A stretch of 64,000 nt of DNA, taken from the NCBI RefSeq assembly GCF_900230215.1, contig NZ_LT907982.1, positions 4,759,568 through 4,823,567 of the forward strand, read 5' to 3'. The notes beneath the pieces were generated by a model that was not told the DNA's origin, did no database searches, and saw nothing but the letters and a program-made list of their open reading frames with translations. Position 1 is the first letter of the stretch. The number at the start of each line of letters is the position of its first letter. A program made the position numbers and the translations under genes. This stretch comes from Jatrophihabitans sp. GAS493 (lineage in GTDB: Bacteria; Actinomycetota; Actinomycetes; Mycobacteriales; Jatrophihabitantaceae). This document shows, one piece after another, positions 52,998 to 61,596 of the stretch.

Positions 52998-54467
52998 ATG
53001 AGCGAAGAGCCGAACGAAGAGCCGAAAACCACCTCCTACGACATCCCGGTCTCAGCCCACCTCAAGGACTTCATCGCACAGGATTGGGATCCGGCGCCCC
53101 CGATGCCTCACCCGGCCCGCACCGACGGCACGACCTGGACCTCCGCCCGGCGCGCCCGAACGTCGGCCGCCTTCGCCGGTGAACTGATCGTGGTTCCCGC
53201 CGGGGCGATGAAGGTACGGGCCAACGACACCGACTATGTGTTTCGAGCGGCGAGCGTCTTCACCTGGCTCACCGGAGAGACGGCCGAGGGTGCGGTGCTG
53301 GTACTGGCACCGACGGCCACCGGCCATGACGCGACGCTCTATCTCCGCGAGTGCGCACCAGCCGGAGAACTGGGCTATTTCGCCAGTAGGGACGGCGCCC
53401 TCTGGGTCGGAAATGTGCCAACTCCCAGTGAAACGCAGGCAGTTCTGGGGCTGACGACTCGTGGGCTGGCCGAACTGGCCGCTGACTTGGCGCCGTGGCG
53501 GGAGAAGGAGGTCGCGCTGCTCGCCGGTTTCGACCCCGGCGTCGACGCCCTCCTACCCCGTGGCTCGGCGACCAAACTGGAGCAGGTGCTCGACGAGCTG
53601 CGTCTGGTGAAGGACGACTGGGAACTGGCCCGGCTACAGGAGGCGTGCGATGCCACCAGCCGTGGATTCGCCGACGTTGTAAGGGAATTACCGATGCTGC
53701 TGGCCCGGGGCGGCGAGCGCGGAGAGCGCTGGCTGGAGGGGACGTTCTGGCGTCGGGCGCGCATGGAGGGCAACGACGTCGGCTACACCTCGATCGTCGG
53801 TGCCGGAGCGCACGCAACCACACTTCACTGGTGGCGCAACCACGGTCGCATCGAGGCGGGTCAGCTGCTACTGGCCGACATGGGGGTGGAGACCGATTCC
53901 CTCTACACCGCGGACGTCACCCGCACGATGCCGGTGAACGGTGAGTGGCAACCGGATCAGCTCAAGGTCTACCGAGCCGTCGCCGAGGCCCAGTCCGCCG
54001 GAATCGCCGAGGTAAAGGCCGGAGCCGACTTCGGCGCGGCCCACCGGGCGGCGATGTGGATCCTGGCCGATCACCTTCATTCGTGGGGCATTCTCCCGGT
54101 CACCGCCGATGTCGCCTGCAACGAAGACACCGAGGCCCCGGGCGCCGGGCTGCACCGCCGCTACACCCTGCACGGCACGTCGCACATGCTCGGTATCGAC
54201 GTCCATGACTGCGCCAAGGCCCGCTCCGAGACCTACCACAAGGGCACTCTGGCCGCCGGGCACGTCCTCACCGTCGAGCCGGGGTTGTACTTTCAGCCGA
54301 ACGATCGCACCGCACCGCCGGAGCTTCGAGGTATCGGGGTGCGCATCGAAGATGACATCGTGGCCACCGATGGCGAGCCGATCAATCTCTCGGCTGCGCT
54401 GCCCCGCGATCCGGACGAGATCATGAGCTGGATGCGCGAGGTTCAGAACACCTCGGCCCAGGCGTAG
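52998..54467 (+). CDS. M24-family metallopeptidase (aminopeptidase P-like)
   Basis: This 489-residue protein has an N-terminal creatinase-like domain and the M24 pita-bread catalytic domain. Metal ligands are visible: D in LADMGVETDSLY, D in TADVTRTMPV, H in LHGTSHMLGIDVHDC, E in LTVEPGLYF and E in GVRIEDDIV, all conserved for a two-metal site. It would cleave N-terminal X-Pro peptides. It starts at ATG 52998. A DUF1992 gene follows after 15 bp on the same strand. Confidence 0.93.
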   Translation: MSEEPNEEPKTTSYDIPVSAHLKDFIAQDWDPAPPMPHPARTDGTTWTSARRARTSAAFAGELIVVPAGAMKVRANDTDYVFRAASVFTWLTGETAEGAVLVLAPTATGHDATLYLRECAPAGELGYFASRDGALWVGNVPTPSETQAVLGLTTRGLAELAADLAPWREKEVALLAGFDPGVDALLPRGSATKLEQVLDELRLVKDDWELARLQEACDATSRGFADVVRELPMLLARGGERGERWLEGTFWRRARMEGNDVGYTSIVGAGAHATTLHWWRNHGRIEAGQLLLADMGVETDSLYTADVTRTMPVNGEWQPDQLKVYRAVAEAQSAGIAEVKAGADFGAAHRAAMWILADHLHSWGILPVTADVACNEDTEAPGAGLHRRYTLHGTSHMLGIDVHDCAKARSETYHKGTLAAGHVLTVEPGLYFQPNDRTAPPELRGIGVRIEDDIVATDGEPINLSAALPRDPDEIMSWMREVQNTSAQA

Positions 54468-54482
54468 AAGTCTGGTCGGCCG

Positions 54483-55028
54483 ATGACCGAGCGGAAGCCG
54501 AAGAACGTCTCAGTCGGCAACTGGGTCGAAGGGCAGATCATCCGGGCCCAGCGCCGCGGTGACTTCGATGATCTGCCCGGCGAGGGTAAGCCGCTGCCAC
54601 CGCTTGAGCTCGGCGGCGACGACATGTCCTGGATCGCCGCCAAGCTTCGCAAGGAGAATCTGCCGGTGGCGGCCGTCCTACCGCCGTCGTTGGCCCTGGC
54701 CAAGGAGGTTGAAGACCTCCCGGCGCTGATGCAGCGACAGCACGGCGAACGGGACGTGCGTGCGCATCTGGAGGACTTGAATCTCCGTATCCTGCAGGCG
54801 CATCGACGACCTCAGGAGGGCCCGCCGCTGCGGGTGATGACGCTCGACATCGACGAGTTCGTCGCCGATTGGCGACGACGCCGGGACGCCGCCGCCGCGC
54901 AGCGGGCAGTCGCAGCCGCCGCGGCGGCGCAGTTGGTCAGCGCTAGGTCCGAGCACTCCGACCTCGCCGGACCGCGCTGGCGTCCGGGGTGGTTTCGACG
55001 TCGATCTAGCCGCGAACCGAGGCAGTAG
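54483..55028 (+). CDS. DUF1992 (DnaJC28-type) protein
   Basis: The 181-residue protein has the DUF1992 block at residues 10-70 (NWVEGQIIRAQRRGDFDDLP, GEGKPLPP, then WIAAKLRKENLPVAAVLPP), shared with the conserved region of human DNAJC28, although no J-domain is present. The remainder is helical and Ala/Arg-rich. No function is established. It is probably co-transcribed with the M24 peptidase gene 15 bp upstream. Confidence 0.88.
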   Translation: MTERKPKNVSVGNWVEGQIIRAQRRGDFDDLPGEGKPLPPLELGGDDMSWIAAKLRKENLPVAAVLPPSLALAKEVEDLPALMQRQHGERDVRAHLEDLNLRILQAHRRPQEGPPLRVMTLDIDEFVADWRRRRDAAAAQRAVAAAAAAQLVSARSEHSDLAGPRWRPGWFRRRSSREPRQ

Positions 55029-55055
55029 ACCGCCAGTTCATGTCGGTTGAAGCGC

Positions 55056-55475
55056 TCAGCCCGATCCGGAGGGCGTGACCGGACCGCGAGCCTCGGCCGA
55101 AGCACCAGCAGCCGGAGACGCCTGGGGCACGGCTGTAGTAGCAGCGGTCGGCGCCGAAGGGGCATCCGGCCGAATCGGGAGGGTCTGCGGAACGGGCCCG
55201 TCAGCCGGATCGCCCGGGAACTCCTCTCGCACGGTGCGCAGGTGACGCGACATCGAGCGGAAGAGGAAGTAGCAAGCGATGCAGAGGATCAGGACGATGC
55301 CCAAACCCCAGGGCCCGGCCTTGTGGTCCTCGCCGTCACCGCTGTTGTCGGTGGAACCGGTCGGCGCCGCGCTGGCCGCCGACACGACAGCGTCAGCCAG
55401 CACCGGGTGGTAGGCGAAGAGATGAGCGGTGGCCTGCTGAAGCAGCGCGGTGGCCGGCTCGGCGGCAATCATCAT
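55056..55475 (-). CDS. Single-helix membrane protein coupled to mca
   Basis: The 139-residue protein has one membrane helix (GPWGLGIVLILCIACYFLF, about residues 58-76) with a short Ser/Ala external part and a Pro/Ala-rich cytoplasmic tail. Its ATG overlaps the mca stop by four bases. The position matches Rv1083, the small membrane protein after mca in M. tuberculosis, although the sequence itself carries no motif. It may help place Mca at the membrane, but this is speculation. Confidence 0.75.
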   Translation of the reverse strand: MMIAAEPATALLQQATAHLFAYHPVLADAVVSAASAAPTGSTDNSGDGEDHKAGPWGLGIVLILCIACYFLFRSMSRHLRTVREEFPGDPADGPVPQTLPIRPDAPSAPTAATTAVPQASPAAGASAEARGPVTPSGSG

Positions 55476-56494
55476 CGACTCGACATCTCGTCCGCGCTGT
55501 GACCGTTCGACGACGCCGGCACATCGGTACCGTCGGCCGCCGGCGCACGCACGCCGGCAAAGAGATCGTCCTCCGGCAATGACGTCGCCACCAGCGCCTG
55601 AGCCAACTCGAAGTCTTCGGTGCCCCAAGCGCTGCGCTGGATGTCCAGCGGCGCCTTGAAGAACCAACCGTTGGGGTCGACCTGGGTTGCGTGGGCCAGC
55701 AGCGCCGCATCACGCCGTTCGAACCAGTCGCCACAAGCGATCCGGGTGGTGATGTTCGGAACCCGGCGCTTCTCCGATCGTTCGCTCCAGCGCGAGCGAA
55801 TCTCTTCGAACGGCGACTCGAGCCCCTTCGAGGTCATGGCGTCGTGCAGTGCCTGCATCCGCTCCATGCTGAAGCCGACGTCGTAGTAGAGCTTTGACGG
55901 CTGCCACGGCTGTCCGGCGTCGGGGTAGGCGTCCGGATCGCCAGCGGCGGCGAAGGCGCGCATGGAGATGTTGTGGCACATGATGTGGTCGGGGTGCGGG
56001 TATCCGCCGTTCTCGTCGTAGGTCGTGATCACCTGCGGTCGGAAGGCGCGGATCTGGGCCACCAGAGCCTCAGCAGCAGTGTCGACGTCCATCAGGCCGA
56101 AGCACCCCTCGGGCAACGGTGGCAGCGGGTCGCCCTCCGGCAGGCCCGAATCGACGAAACCCAGCCAGGACTGCTCAACGCCCAGGATCGCTCGGGCTCG
56201 ATCCATCTCGCCCTTGCGGATCTCGGCGATATTCGCCTCGATATCCGCCCGCCCCTGCAGCGCCGGGTTGAGGATGCTCCCCCGCTCGCCGCCGGTGCAC
56301 GTGACGACCAGCACCTCAACGCCCTCATCGACGTAGCGGGCCATGGTGGCCGCACCCTTGCTCGACTCGTCATCGGGGTGGGCGTGCACGGCCATCAGGC
56401 GCAGCGGCTCGCCCTCCTGGGAGAGCGGGGTCGACCCGGATCGAGCAGACCCGAATCGGGCCGACCCGGATCGAGTGGGGTCAGATTCAGACAT
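55472..56494 (-). CDS. mca: Mycothiol S-conjugate amidase
   Basis: The 340-residue LmbE-family zinc amidase cleaves mycothiol adducts of toxins, releasing a mercapturic acid for export. The zinc site is visible as HAHPDDES (residues 37-44) and GGYPHPDHIMCHN. Family features such as GGERGSILNP favour Mca over MshB. I use ATG 56494; the first 33 residues are a low-complexity RSGSARFGSARSGS-type extension absent from typical Mca proteins, and a GTG at 56509 would lengthen it. It is followed, coupled, by a small membrane protein gene and is divergent from greA. Confidence 0.93.
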   Translation of the reverse strand: MSESDPTRSGSARFGSARSGSTPLSQEGEPLRLMAVHAHPDDESSKGAATMARYVDEGVEVLVVTCTGGERGSILNPALQGRADIEANIAEIRKGEMDRARAILGVEQSWLGFVDSGLPEGDPLPPLPEGCFGLMDVDTAAEALVAQIRAFRPQVITTYDENGGYPHPDHIMCHNISMRAFAAAGDPDAYPDAGQPWQPSKLYYDVGFSMERMQALHDAMTSKGLESPFEEIRSRWSERSEKRRVPNITTRIACGDWFERRDAALLAHATQVDPNGWFFKAPLDIQRSAWGTEDFELAQALVATSLPEDDLFAGVRAPAADGTDVPASSNGHSADEMSSR

Positions 56495-56593
56495 TCCGGT
56501 TGCAGGCACGCCTTCTATTGTTACTGACCCGGCGGCCTGCTAAGCCACACACCCCGAATCACGGCGCTTGCGGGCCTCGTTGAACGTTCGATT

Positions 56594-56623
56594 TGGTGTA
56601 ATCATCGTCCACGGTGTTAGGTT
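56594..56623 (+). promoter_or_regulatory. Candidate greA promoter
   Basis: TTGGTG at 56594-56599 and TAGGTT at 56618-56623 are spaced by 18 bases and fit an actinobacterial housekeeping promoter (TAnnnT -10). The ATG of greA is at 56652, leaving a leader of about 20 bases that ends in AGGAG. The assignment is by inspection only. Confidence 0.35.
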
Positions 56624-56651
56624 CAGAGTTTCATTTGCTCTAGGAGAATCC

Positions 56652-57149
56652 ATGTCCAGCACGCCCGATACGCAAGTCACCTGGCTCACGCAAGACGCCT
56701 TCGATCGTCTTTCGCGTGAGCTTGACGAGCTGGTTGCGAACCGTCCGGCGATGGCGCAGGAGATCAACGACCGACGTGAAGAGGGCGACCTCAAGGAGAA
56801 CGGCGGCTACCACGCTGCGCGCGAGGAGCAGGGCAAGCAGGAGGGGCGCATCATGCAGCTCCAGCAACTGCTGCGCAGTGCGAAGGTGGGCGAGGCCCCC
56901 AGCACCAATGGCAAAGCCGGACCGGGCACCGTGGTCACCGTGCAGTTCGACGGCGACGACGAGCCTGAGAAGTTTCTGATCGGATCCCGTGAAGAGGCCG
57001 AGACGACCGATCTGCAGGTCTACTCGGCGGCGTCGCCGCTGGGCCAGGCGCTCACCGGCGCCGGCGCCGGAGCGACGGTGAGCTACGAGACCCCCAACGG
57101 CAAGACGCTCAAGGTGAAGTTGCTGAAGGTCGAGCCCTTCGCCGGCTGA
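56652..57149 (+). CDS. greA: Transcription elongation factor GreA
   Basis: The 165-residue factor rescues backtracked RNA polymerase by stimulating transcript cleavage. It has the N-terminal coiled coil with the acidic tip [20 protein letters not shown] and the C-terminal FKBP-like domain ([30 protein letters not shown]). ATG 56652 has AGGAG six bases upstream. A GCCGGCT/AGCCGGC inverted repeat spanning the stop may end the transcript. It is divergent from mca, as in mycobacteria. Confidence 0.96.
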   Translation: MSSTPDTQVTWLTQDAFDRLSRELDELVANRPAMAQEINDRREEGDLKENGGYHAAREEQGKQEGRIMQLQQLLRSAKVGEAPSTNGKAGPGTVVTVQFDGDDEPEKFLIGSREEAETTDLQVYSAASPLGQALTGAGAGATVSYETPNGKTLKVKLLKVEPFAG

Positions 57150-57200
57150 ATGCCGCTGGAACTAGCCGGCGATGTGCCTTCCCGGGCCCGATGAGCCTGC

Positions 57201-58025
57201 TCAGGCCGAGAGCTTGCGGAAACGGTGCACGCAGAGCGGGACGAAGACCACCAGCACGCCGACCAGCCAGCAGAGCGACTGAAGCGCACTCGCGGTGACG
57301 TCCAGGTTCAGCGCGGCCTGCACGTTGTGGTCGAACCATCCTCGGACGGCGTCGATCACCAGGGTGATCGGGTTGTGCTCGGCGAAGGTCTGCAACCAGC
57401 TGGGCATTGAGCTAACCGGGACGAAGGCGGAACTGGCGAAGGTGAGCGGGAAGAGCCAGAGGAAGCCACCGGAGGAGGCCGCCTCGACAGACTTCACGAT
57501 CAAGCCGATGTAGATCCCGATCCAGCTGAAGCAGAAACTGAAGAAGAGCATCAGTGCGACGCCGGCGACCACGTCGCCGACGGTGCTGTGGAAGCGGTAT
57601 CCGGTGGCCATGCCGACTGCGACCATGATCAGCAGTACGAAGGCGGAACGGATCGTGTCGGCGATTGCCCGCCCGATGAACATCGCGGCCGGCGAGATCG
57701 GCAGGGTTCGGAACCGGTCGACGATCCCCTTTGCCATGTCGTCGGCGACGCCGATACCGGTCGCGGCACCGTTGAAGGCAAGCGTCTGTACGAAGATTCC
57801 CGGCATCAGGAACTGCACGTAGGGGATGCCGCCGGTGTCGATCGCACCACCGAAGACGTAGCGGAAGAGCAGCACGAACATGACCGGTTGAATGGTTGAG
57901 AAGACCAGCAGATCAGGAATGCGCAGGGCGGTGCGCAGCAGCCGCCAGGTCATCGTCAGGGAGTCGGTGATCACCGAACCCCGCCGAGCGACGAAGGTGT
58001 TGTGCGGCGCGCTGAGGGCGGTCAT
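57201..58025 (-). CDS. ABC-2-type export permease (DrrB-like)
   Basis: The 274-residue permease has six membrane helices and the ABC-2 segments LVFSTIQPVMFVLLFRYVFG, GISVAD-like VADDMAKGIVDRFRTLPIS and SFCFSWIGIYIG. It belongs to the daunorubicin-resistance DrrB type that exports hydrophobic drugs or lipids. Its ATG overlaps the DrrA stop by four bases. It is the last gene of a MarR-ATPase-permease operon, a typical drug-responsive export module. Confidence 0.92.
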   Translation of the reverse strand: MTALSAPHNTFVARRGSVITDSLTMTWRLLRTALRIPDLLVFSTIQPVMFVLLFRYVFGGAIDTGGIPYVQFLMPGIFVQTLAFNGAATGIGVADDMAKGIVDRFRTLPISPAAMFIGRAIADTIRSAFVLLIMVAVGMATGYRFHSTVGDVVAGVALMLFFSFCFSWIGIYIGLIVKSVEAASSGGFLWLFPLTFASSAFVPVSSMPSWLQTFAEHNPITLVIDAVRGWFDHNVQAALNLDVTASALQSLCWLVGVLVVFVPLCVHRFRKLSA

Positions 58026-59116
58026 GAGTGGCGTCCCTTCACTGGCTGCTTCGGTTGGGCACCCGCGGTCGGGGCGTCGGCCCCGGTTTCGTCGGTGGCG
58101 GCGTGCCCGGTGAGCGAGAGGAAGACGTCATCGAGCGTCGGCCGCCGCAGCGCGAGATCCTCGATCACGATGCCGACCGCGTCCAGTTGACGAACCACCT
58201 CGGCCAGCACGCTGGCACCCCCGGTGATCGGAACCGAGAGACGACGGCTCTCGGCATCCACCGAGGGGTCGGCCCCGTCGCCGACGCCGCGCATGATCGC
58301 CGCGGCCGTATCCAGCGCCGAGGAGTTGGCGGCTGTGGGGTTGGCGGCTGCGGAGTTGGCGGCTGCGGAGTCGACGGCTGCGGAGTCGACGGCTGAGGTA
58401 CCGACGGCGGCGATCGCCAGTTCGAGCCGGGCCCCGCCGACCTGCGACTTCAACTCGTCGGAGGTGCCACGAGCGATCACCTTGCCGGCATCGATCACCG
58501 CGATCGATGACGCGAGCGCGTCGGCCTCCTCCAGATACTGCGTGGTCAGCAGCATCGTGGTGCCTTCCCGCACGAGGTCTTCGATCACCGTCCACATACC
58601 GAGGCGGCTGCGCGGGTCGAGGCCGGTGGTGGGCTCATCCAGGAAGAGAACCTGGGGCTGCGAGATGAGGGAGGCGGCGATATCCAGCCGGCGCCGCATA
58701 CCGCCGGAGTAGGTCTTGGCGATTCGCGAGGCGGCGTCGGTGAGGTCGAAGCGCTCGAGCAGCTCATCGGCCCGGGCGGCGGATCGGGCTCGGCCGAGAT
58801 GGAAGAGGCGGCCGAAGAGGATCAGGTTCTCCCGCCCGGTGAGGTAATCATCGATCGCGGCGAACTGCCCGGTTACCCCGATGATTCGTCGCACCTGTTC
58901 GGGATGGGTGGTGACGTCGATGCCGCGCACCACCGCCCGTCCCGCGTCCGGGCGCAGCAGCGTGGCCAGCACGCGCACCGCAGTGGTCTTCCCAGCGCCA
59001 TTCGGCCCGAGCAGACCGAGGACGGTGCCCTCGGGGACGGCAAGATCGAGCCCGTCCAGGGCAACTGTGCGGCCGAAGTGTTTGACCAGGCCCTCGGCTA
59101 TGACCGCATCAGACAT
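58022..59116 (-). CDS. ABC drug exporter ATPase (DrrA-like)
   Basis: The 364-residue ATPase has Walker A GPNGAGKT (37-44), signature YSGGMRRRLD near residue 144 and Walker B LFLDEPTTGLD, with the DrrA-type extended C-terminus. Residues 240-264 are a tandem Ala-rich insert (AVDSA, AANSA, AANPT, AANSS units) encoded by five 15-bp DNA repeats, in a loop where the family normally has a short linker. The insert should be tolerated because it is outside the nucleotide-binding core. It follows MarR after 95 bp and is coupled to DrrB. Confidence 0.92.
   Translation of the reverse strand: MSDAVIAEGLVKHFGRTVALDGLDLAVPEGTVLGLLGPNGAGKTTAVRVLATLLRPDAGRAVVRGIDVTTHPEQVRRIIGVTGQFAAIDDYLTGRENLILFGRLFHLGRARSAARADELLERFDLTDAASRIAKTYSGGMRRRLDIAASLISQPQVLFLDEPTTGLDPRSRLGMWTVIEDLVREGTTMLLTTQYLEEADALASSIAVIDAGKVIARGTSDELKSQVGGARLELAIAAVGTSAVDSAAVDSAAANSAAANPTAANSSALDTAAAIMRGVGDGADPSVDAESRRLSVPITGGASVLAEVVRQLDAVGIVIEDLALRRPTLDDVFLSLTGHAATDETGADAPTAGAQPKQPVKGRHS
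58325..58399. repeat. In-frame 15-bp tandem repeat (five units) inside drrA-like gene
   Basis: Five units of 15 bp, variants of GT(T/C)G(G/A)CGGCTG(C/T)GGA, run from 58325 to 58399 without gaps. The period is a multiple of three, so copy-number changes keep the frame. They encode a five-residue Ala/Ser/Asn/Asp motif in the ATPase. Such arrays can vary in copy number between strains. Confidence 0.8.
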
Positions 59117-59211
59117 GCAACGAACCTATCGTCAGCCACCGACAACCTGCACCCGCGTTTTCGATTCAGGCGGCCAGTGTCGACATGTTCAGCGGTCAGG
59201 CGGCTGCGGGC

Positions 59212-59718
59212 TCAGCGTCGACGACGTGGCGCGGCACGCTCAACCAGCTCCGGCTCGCCGGGAATGCTCTCGGTGCGAGCGCGCAGGCCGCCGGCCAGCA
59301 CCAGCAGAACGTCGGCGACCTCAGCCAGATCGCCTGACGGGATCTGATCGAAGGCGTGCAGGAACCATTCCCGCGCGGCGGCAACCGCCATGTTGCCGTC
59401 CGGGGTGAGCTGAATGATGCTGCGCCGCCGATCATTCGGATCGGCCACGCGCTCGGCGATGGAATTGCGCTCCAGTCGATCGACGAGGGCGGTGGTGGAG
59501 CTGGTGTTGAAGCCCATTGCGGCGCCCAGTTCACCCTGCCCCATCCGGCCCCGGGCGAAGAGGTAGGAGACGGCTTGGGTCTCGCTCACCGTCAACGCCA
59601 GCTTGGCGGCGACCACCTGTCGATAGCTCTCAGCGGCCAGAATCAGCTCTCGCAGGGCGGCGACCGCGGCATCGATCGGAGCACGGTCGGGCATATCGGG
59701 GGTCTCCATCGTGGGCAT
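59212..59718 (-). CDS. MarR-family regulator of the adjacent drug exporter
   Basis: The 168-residue protein carries a MarR winged helix (MGQGELGAAMGFNTSSTTALVD) and wing (RVADPNDRRRSIIQLT). It heads an operon with DrrA/DrrB-like genes, so it probably represses them until a drug ligand binds. I use ATG 59718; a TTG at 59739 and an ATG at 59709 are alternatives, and the short AGGA is close to 59718. A pair of 13-bp direct repeats lies just upstream and may be its operator. Confidence 0.88.
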   Translation of the reverse strand: MPTMETPDMPDRAPIDAAVAALRELILAAESYRQVVAAKLALTVSETQAVSYLFARGRMGQGELGAAMGFNTSSTTALVDRLERNSIAERVADPNDRRRSIIQLTPDGNMAVAAAREWFLHAFDQIPSGDLAEVADVLLVLAGGLRARTESIPGEPELVERAAPRRRR

Positions 59719-59738
59719 GTTCCTAATTAACTCGTTCA

Positions 59739-59767
59739 ACGTTCAACTTGACAGACGTTTTACTTGA
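59739..59767. promoter_or_regulatory. Direct repeat pair upstream of the MarR gene, possible operator
   Basis: ACGTTCAACTTGA (59739-59751) and ACGTTTTACTTGA (59755-59767) match in 11 of 13 positions with a 16-bp period. They overlap the region just before the MarR start and lie in an AT-rich pocket. MarR dimers usually bind inverted sites, so this pair may instead be two half-site contacts; binding needs testing. Confidence 0.4.
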
Positions 59768-60114
59768 TTATTACTCTACTCGAGGAACGATCCACTAGCT
59801 GGATGGTTCGGCGGGACGGCAGCGGGGGCTGCGCGTCTGGCCTGAGGAAGCGATCGGCCCGGGGGTCAATCGCCGACTTGCACGAGCTCGACCCGGGGGG
59901 GTCGACCACGAGTTCGTTCGAGCGGGCCGTTGCCTGTCCACCGTGCTTGCGCACGAGGCGACGGTCCGCTCATCGATTCTGCCCCACCGATCGGAGCGGC
60001 CCGACCAACTCGGATTTCGCAGACGCTCACCAACCCAGGGGCGGAGCGGCGATTCATCTCGGAGCGAACAGCGGGTGCTGGCACGCGCGGAATTTGCGCC
60101 GTAGCGTCGAAGGG
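59768..60114. other. Gap between the MarR operon and MoxR gene
   Basis: This 347-bp stretch reads open in the frame of the MoxR-like ATPase, but the codons give an unconserved Ser/Arg/Pro-rich sequence, and it lacks any motif, so I do not extend the gene into it. I see no RNA gene or strong hairpin. It must hold the promoter for the ATPase gene, but no clear consensus stands out. Confidence 0.5.
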
Positions 60115-61596
60115 GTGACCTCACCTGACTTCGGCAGTGACCTCCCAGTCGACGGCGTCAACGAAGCCCCGACGATCTCCACCCTCGGCGACCTCCGGGC
60201 CAGCGGCCATGTGCATCGCAGCGTGAAGGCCGAGATCCGACAGAATCTGATCAACCGCCTGGCGACGGGGCAGCCCTCCGTCCCCGGCATCGTCGGTTTC
60301 GACGACACCGTGCTCCCCGAGATCGAGCGGGCCCTGCTCGCCGGCCACGACATCGTGCTGCTCGGCGAGCGCGGCCAGGGCAAGACGCGTCTCATCCGCA
60401 CTCTGGTCGGGCTACTCGACGAATGGACTCCGGTGATCGCCGGCTCCGAACTCAACGAGCATCCCTACCATCCGATCACCTCTGGATCGCTGATTCGCGT
60501 GCAGGAGTTCGGTGATTCGCTACCCATCAGCTGGCGGCACCGCAGCGAACGAATCGGCGAGAAGCTGGCCACTCCGGACACTTCCGTCGGTGATCTCATC
60601 GGCGACATCGACCCGATCAAGGTGGCCGAGGGGCGCACCCTGGGTGACCCGGAGACCGTGCACTATGGCCTGGTTCCGCGCACGAATCGCGGTATCTTCG
60701 CCGTCAATGAGCTCCCCGACCTGGCCGAGCGAATCCAGGTCGCACTGCTGAATGTGCTGGAAGAACGGGACATTCAGATCCGCGGCTACCAGCTCCGCCT
60801 GCCGTTGGACCTGCTCATGGTCGCCAGCGCCAACCCCGAGGACTACACCAATCGCGGACGCATCATCACTCCGCTGAAGGACCGCTTCGGCGCTGAGGTA
60901 CGCACCCACTACCCGCTCGAACTGGCCGACGAACTGCGCCTGATGGCCCAGGAGGCCGCGGTGCTCTGGGGCGACGAGGCGGGCGGCGACGCGCTCGCGG
61001 CACCGGTCGTCCCCGGACATCTCCTCGAGATTGTCGGACGATTCGCCCGGACGGTGCGCGACGCACCCCAGGTCGACCAGCGCTCCGGAGTCTCGGCTCG
61101 CTTCGCCATCGCCGCCGTCGAGACGGTGGCCGCCAGCGCCGTGCGCCGGGCCGCGATCAACGGTGAGGCGGTCGCCGTGGCCCGGGTGGCCGATCTCCCC
61201 GCCGTCGTCCCGGCCTCCCGCGGCAAGGTGGAGTTCGACGACGCCGACGAGGGGCGCGAGTTCGAGGTGCTGGAGCACCTGCTCCGGCTGGCCACCGCGG
61301 CGACCTATCGCGCCCGGCTGGCCGGACTGGACCTGCGGCCACTGCAGCAGAAGTTCGACGACGGCCTGGTCATCGAGACCGGCGACACCGTATCGGCCGA
61401 GGAGCTCCTCCGCCAGATCGGTGCCGTCCCCGGGTTGAGCGACTTGCTGGAGCGTCTGGAGCCGGACGGATTGGGCGAGGGGCCGGCCGCGGTCGGGGTC
61501 GCCGCCGCCGCCGTCGAGTTCGCTCTCGAAGGGCTATACCTCAATAAAAGACTGGCGAAAGACAGCTCCGGCGGACGGACGGTCTACGGCGCATGA
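60115..61596 (+). CDS. MoxR/ChlI-type AAA+ ATPase (Rv0958-like)
   Basis: The 493-residue AAA+ protein has Walker A GERGQGKT at residues 84-91, a Walker B/sensor stretch GIFAVNELPDLAE and VASANPEDYTNRGRI with arginine finger region DRFGAEVRTHYPLE. It resembles magnesium-chelatase subunit I and MoxR ATPases, which remodel or load cofactors with a VWA partner. The partner gene overlaps its stop by four bases, which supports a two-component complex. I chose GTG 60115 because conservation begins after it; an upstream in-frame extension is unlikely. The client is unknown. Confidence 0.9.
   Translation: MTSPDFGSDLPVDGVNEAPTISTLGDLRASGHVHRSVKAEIRQNLINRLATGQPSVPGIVGFDDTVLPEIERALLAGHDIVLLGERGQGKTRLIRTLVGLLDEWTPVIAGSELNEHPYHPITSGSLIRVQEFGDSLPISWRHRSERIGEKLATPDTSVGDLIGDIDPIKVAEGRTLGDPETVHYGLVPRTNRGIFAVNELPDLAERIQVALLNVLEERDIQIRGYQLRLPLDLLMVASANPEDYTNRGRIITPLKDRFGAEVRTHYPLELADELRLMAQEAAVLWGDEAGGDALAAPVVPGHLLEIVGRFARTVRDAPQVDQRSGVSARFAIAAVETVAASAVRRAAINGEAVAVARVADLPAVVPASRGKVEFDDADEGREFEVLEHLLRLATAATYRARLAGLDLRPLQQKFDDGLVIETGDTVSAEELLRQIGAVPGLSDLLERLEPDGLGEGPAAVGVAAAAVEFALEGLYLNKRLAKDSSGGRTVYGA

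Noticed and set aside
56580-56590. TTGAACGTTCGA considered as an SOS (LexA) box upstream of greA
   Set aside because: Actinobacterial LexA boxes need four bases between GAAC and GTTC; here the halves are adjacent.
59764-60114. N-terminal extension of the MoxR-like ATPase
   Set aside because: The frame is open but the sequence is low-complexity and ends without any motif; conservation of the family begins after GTG 60115.
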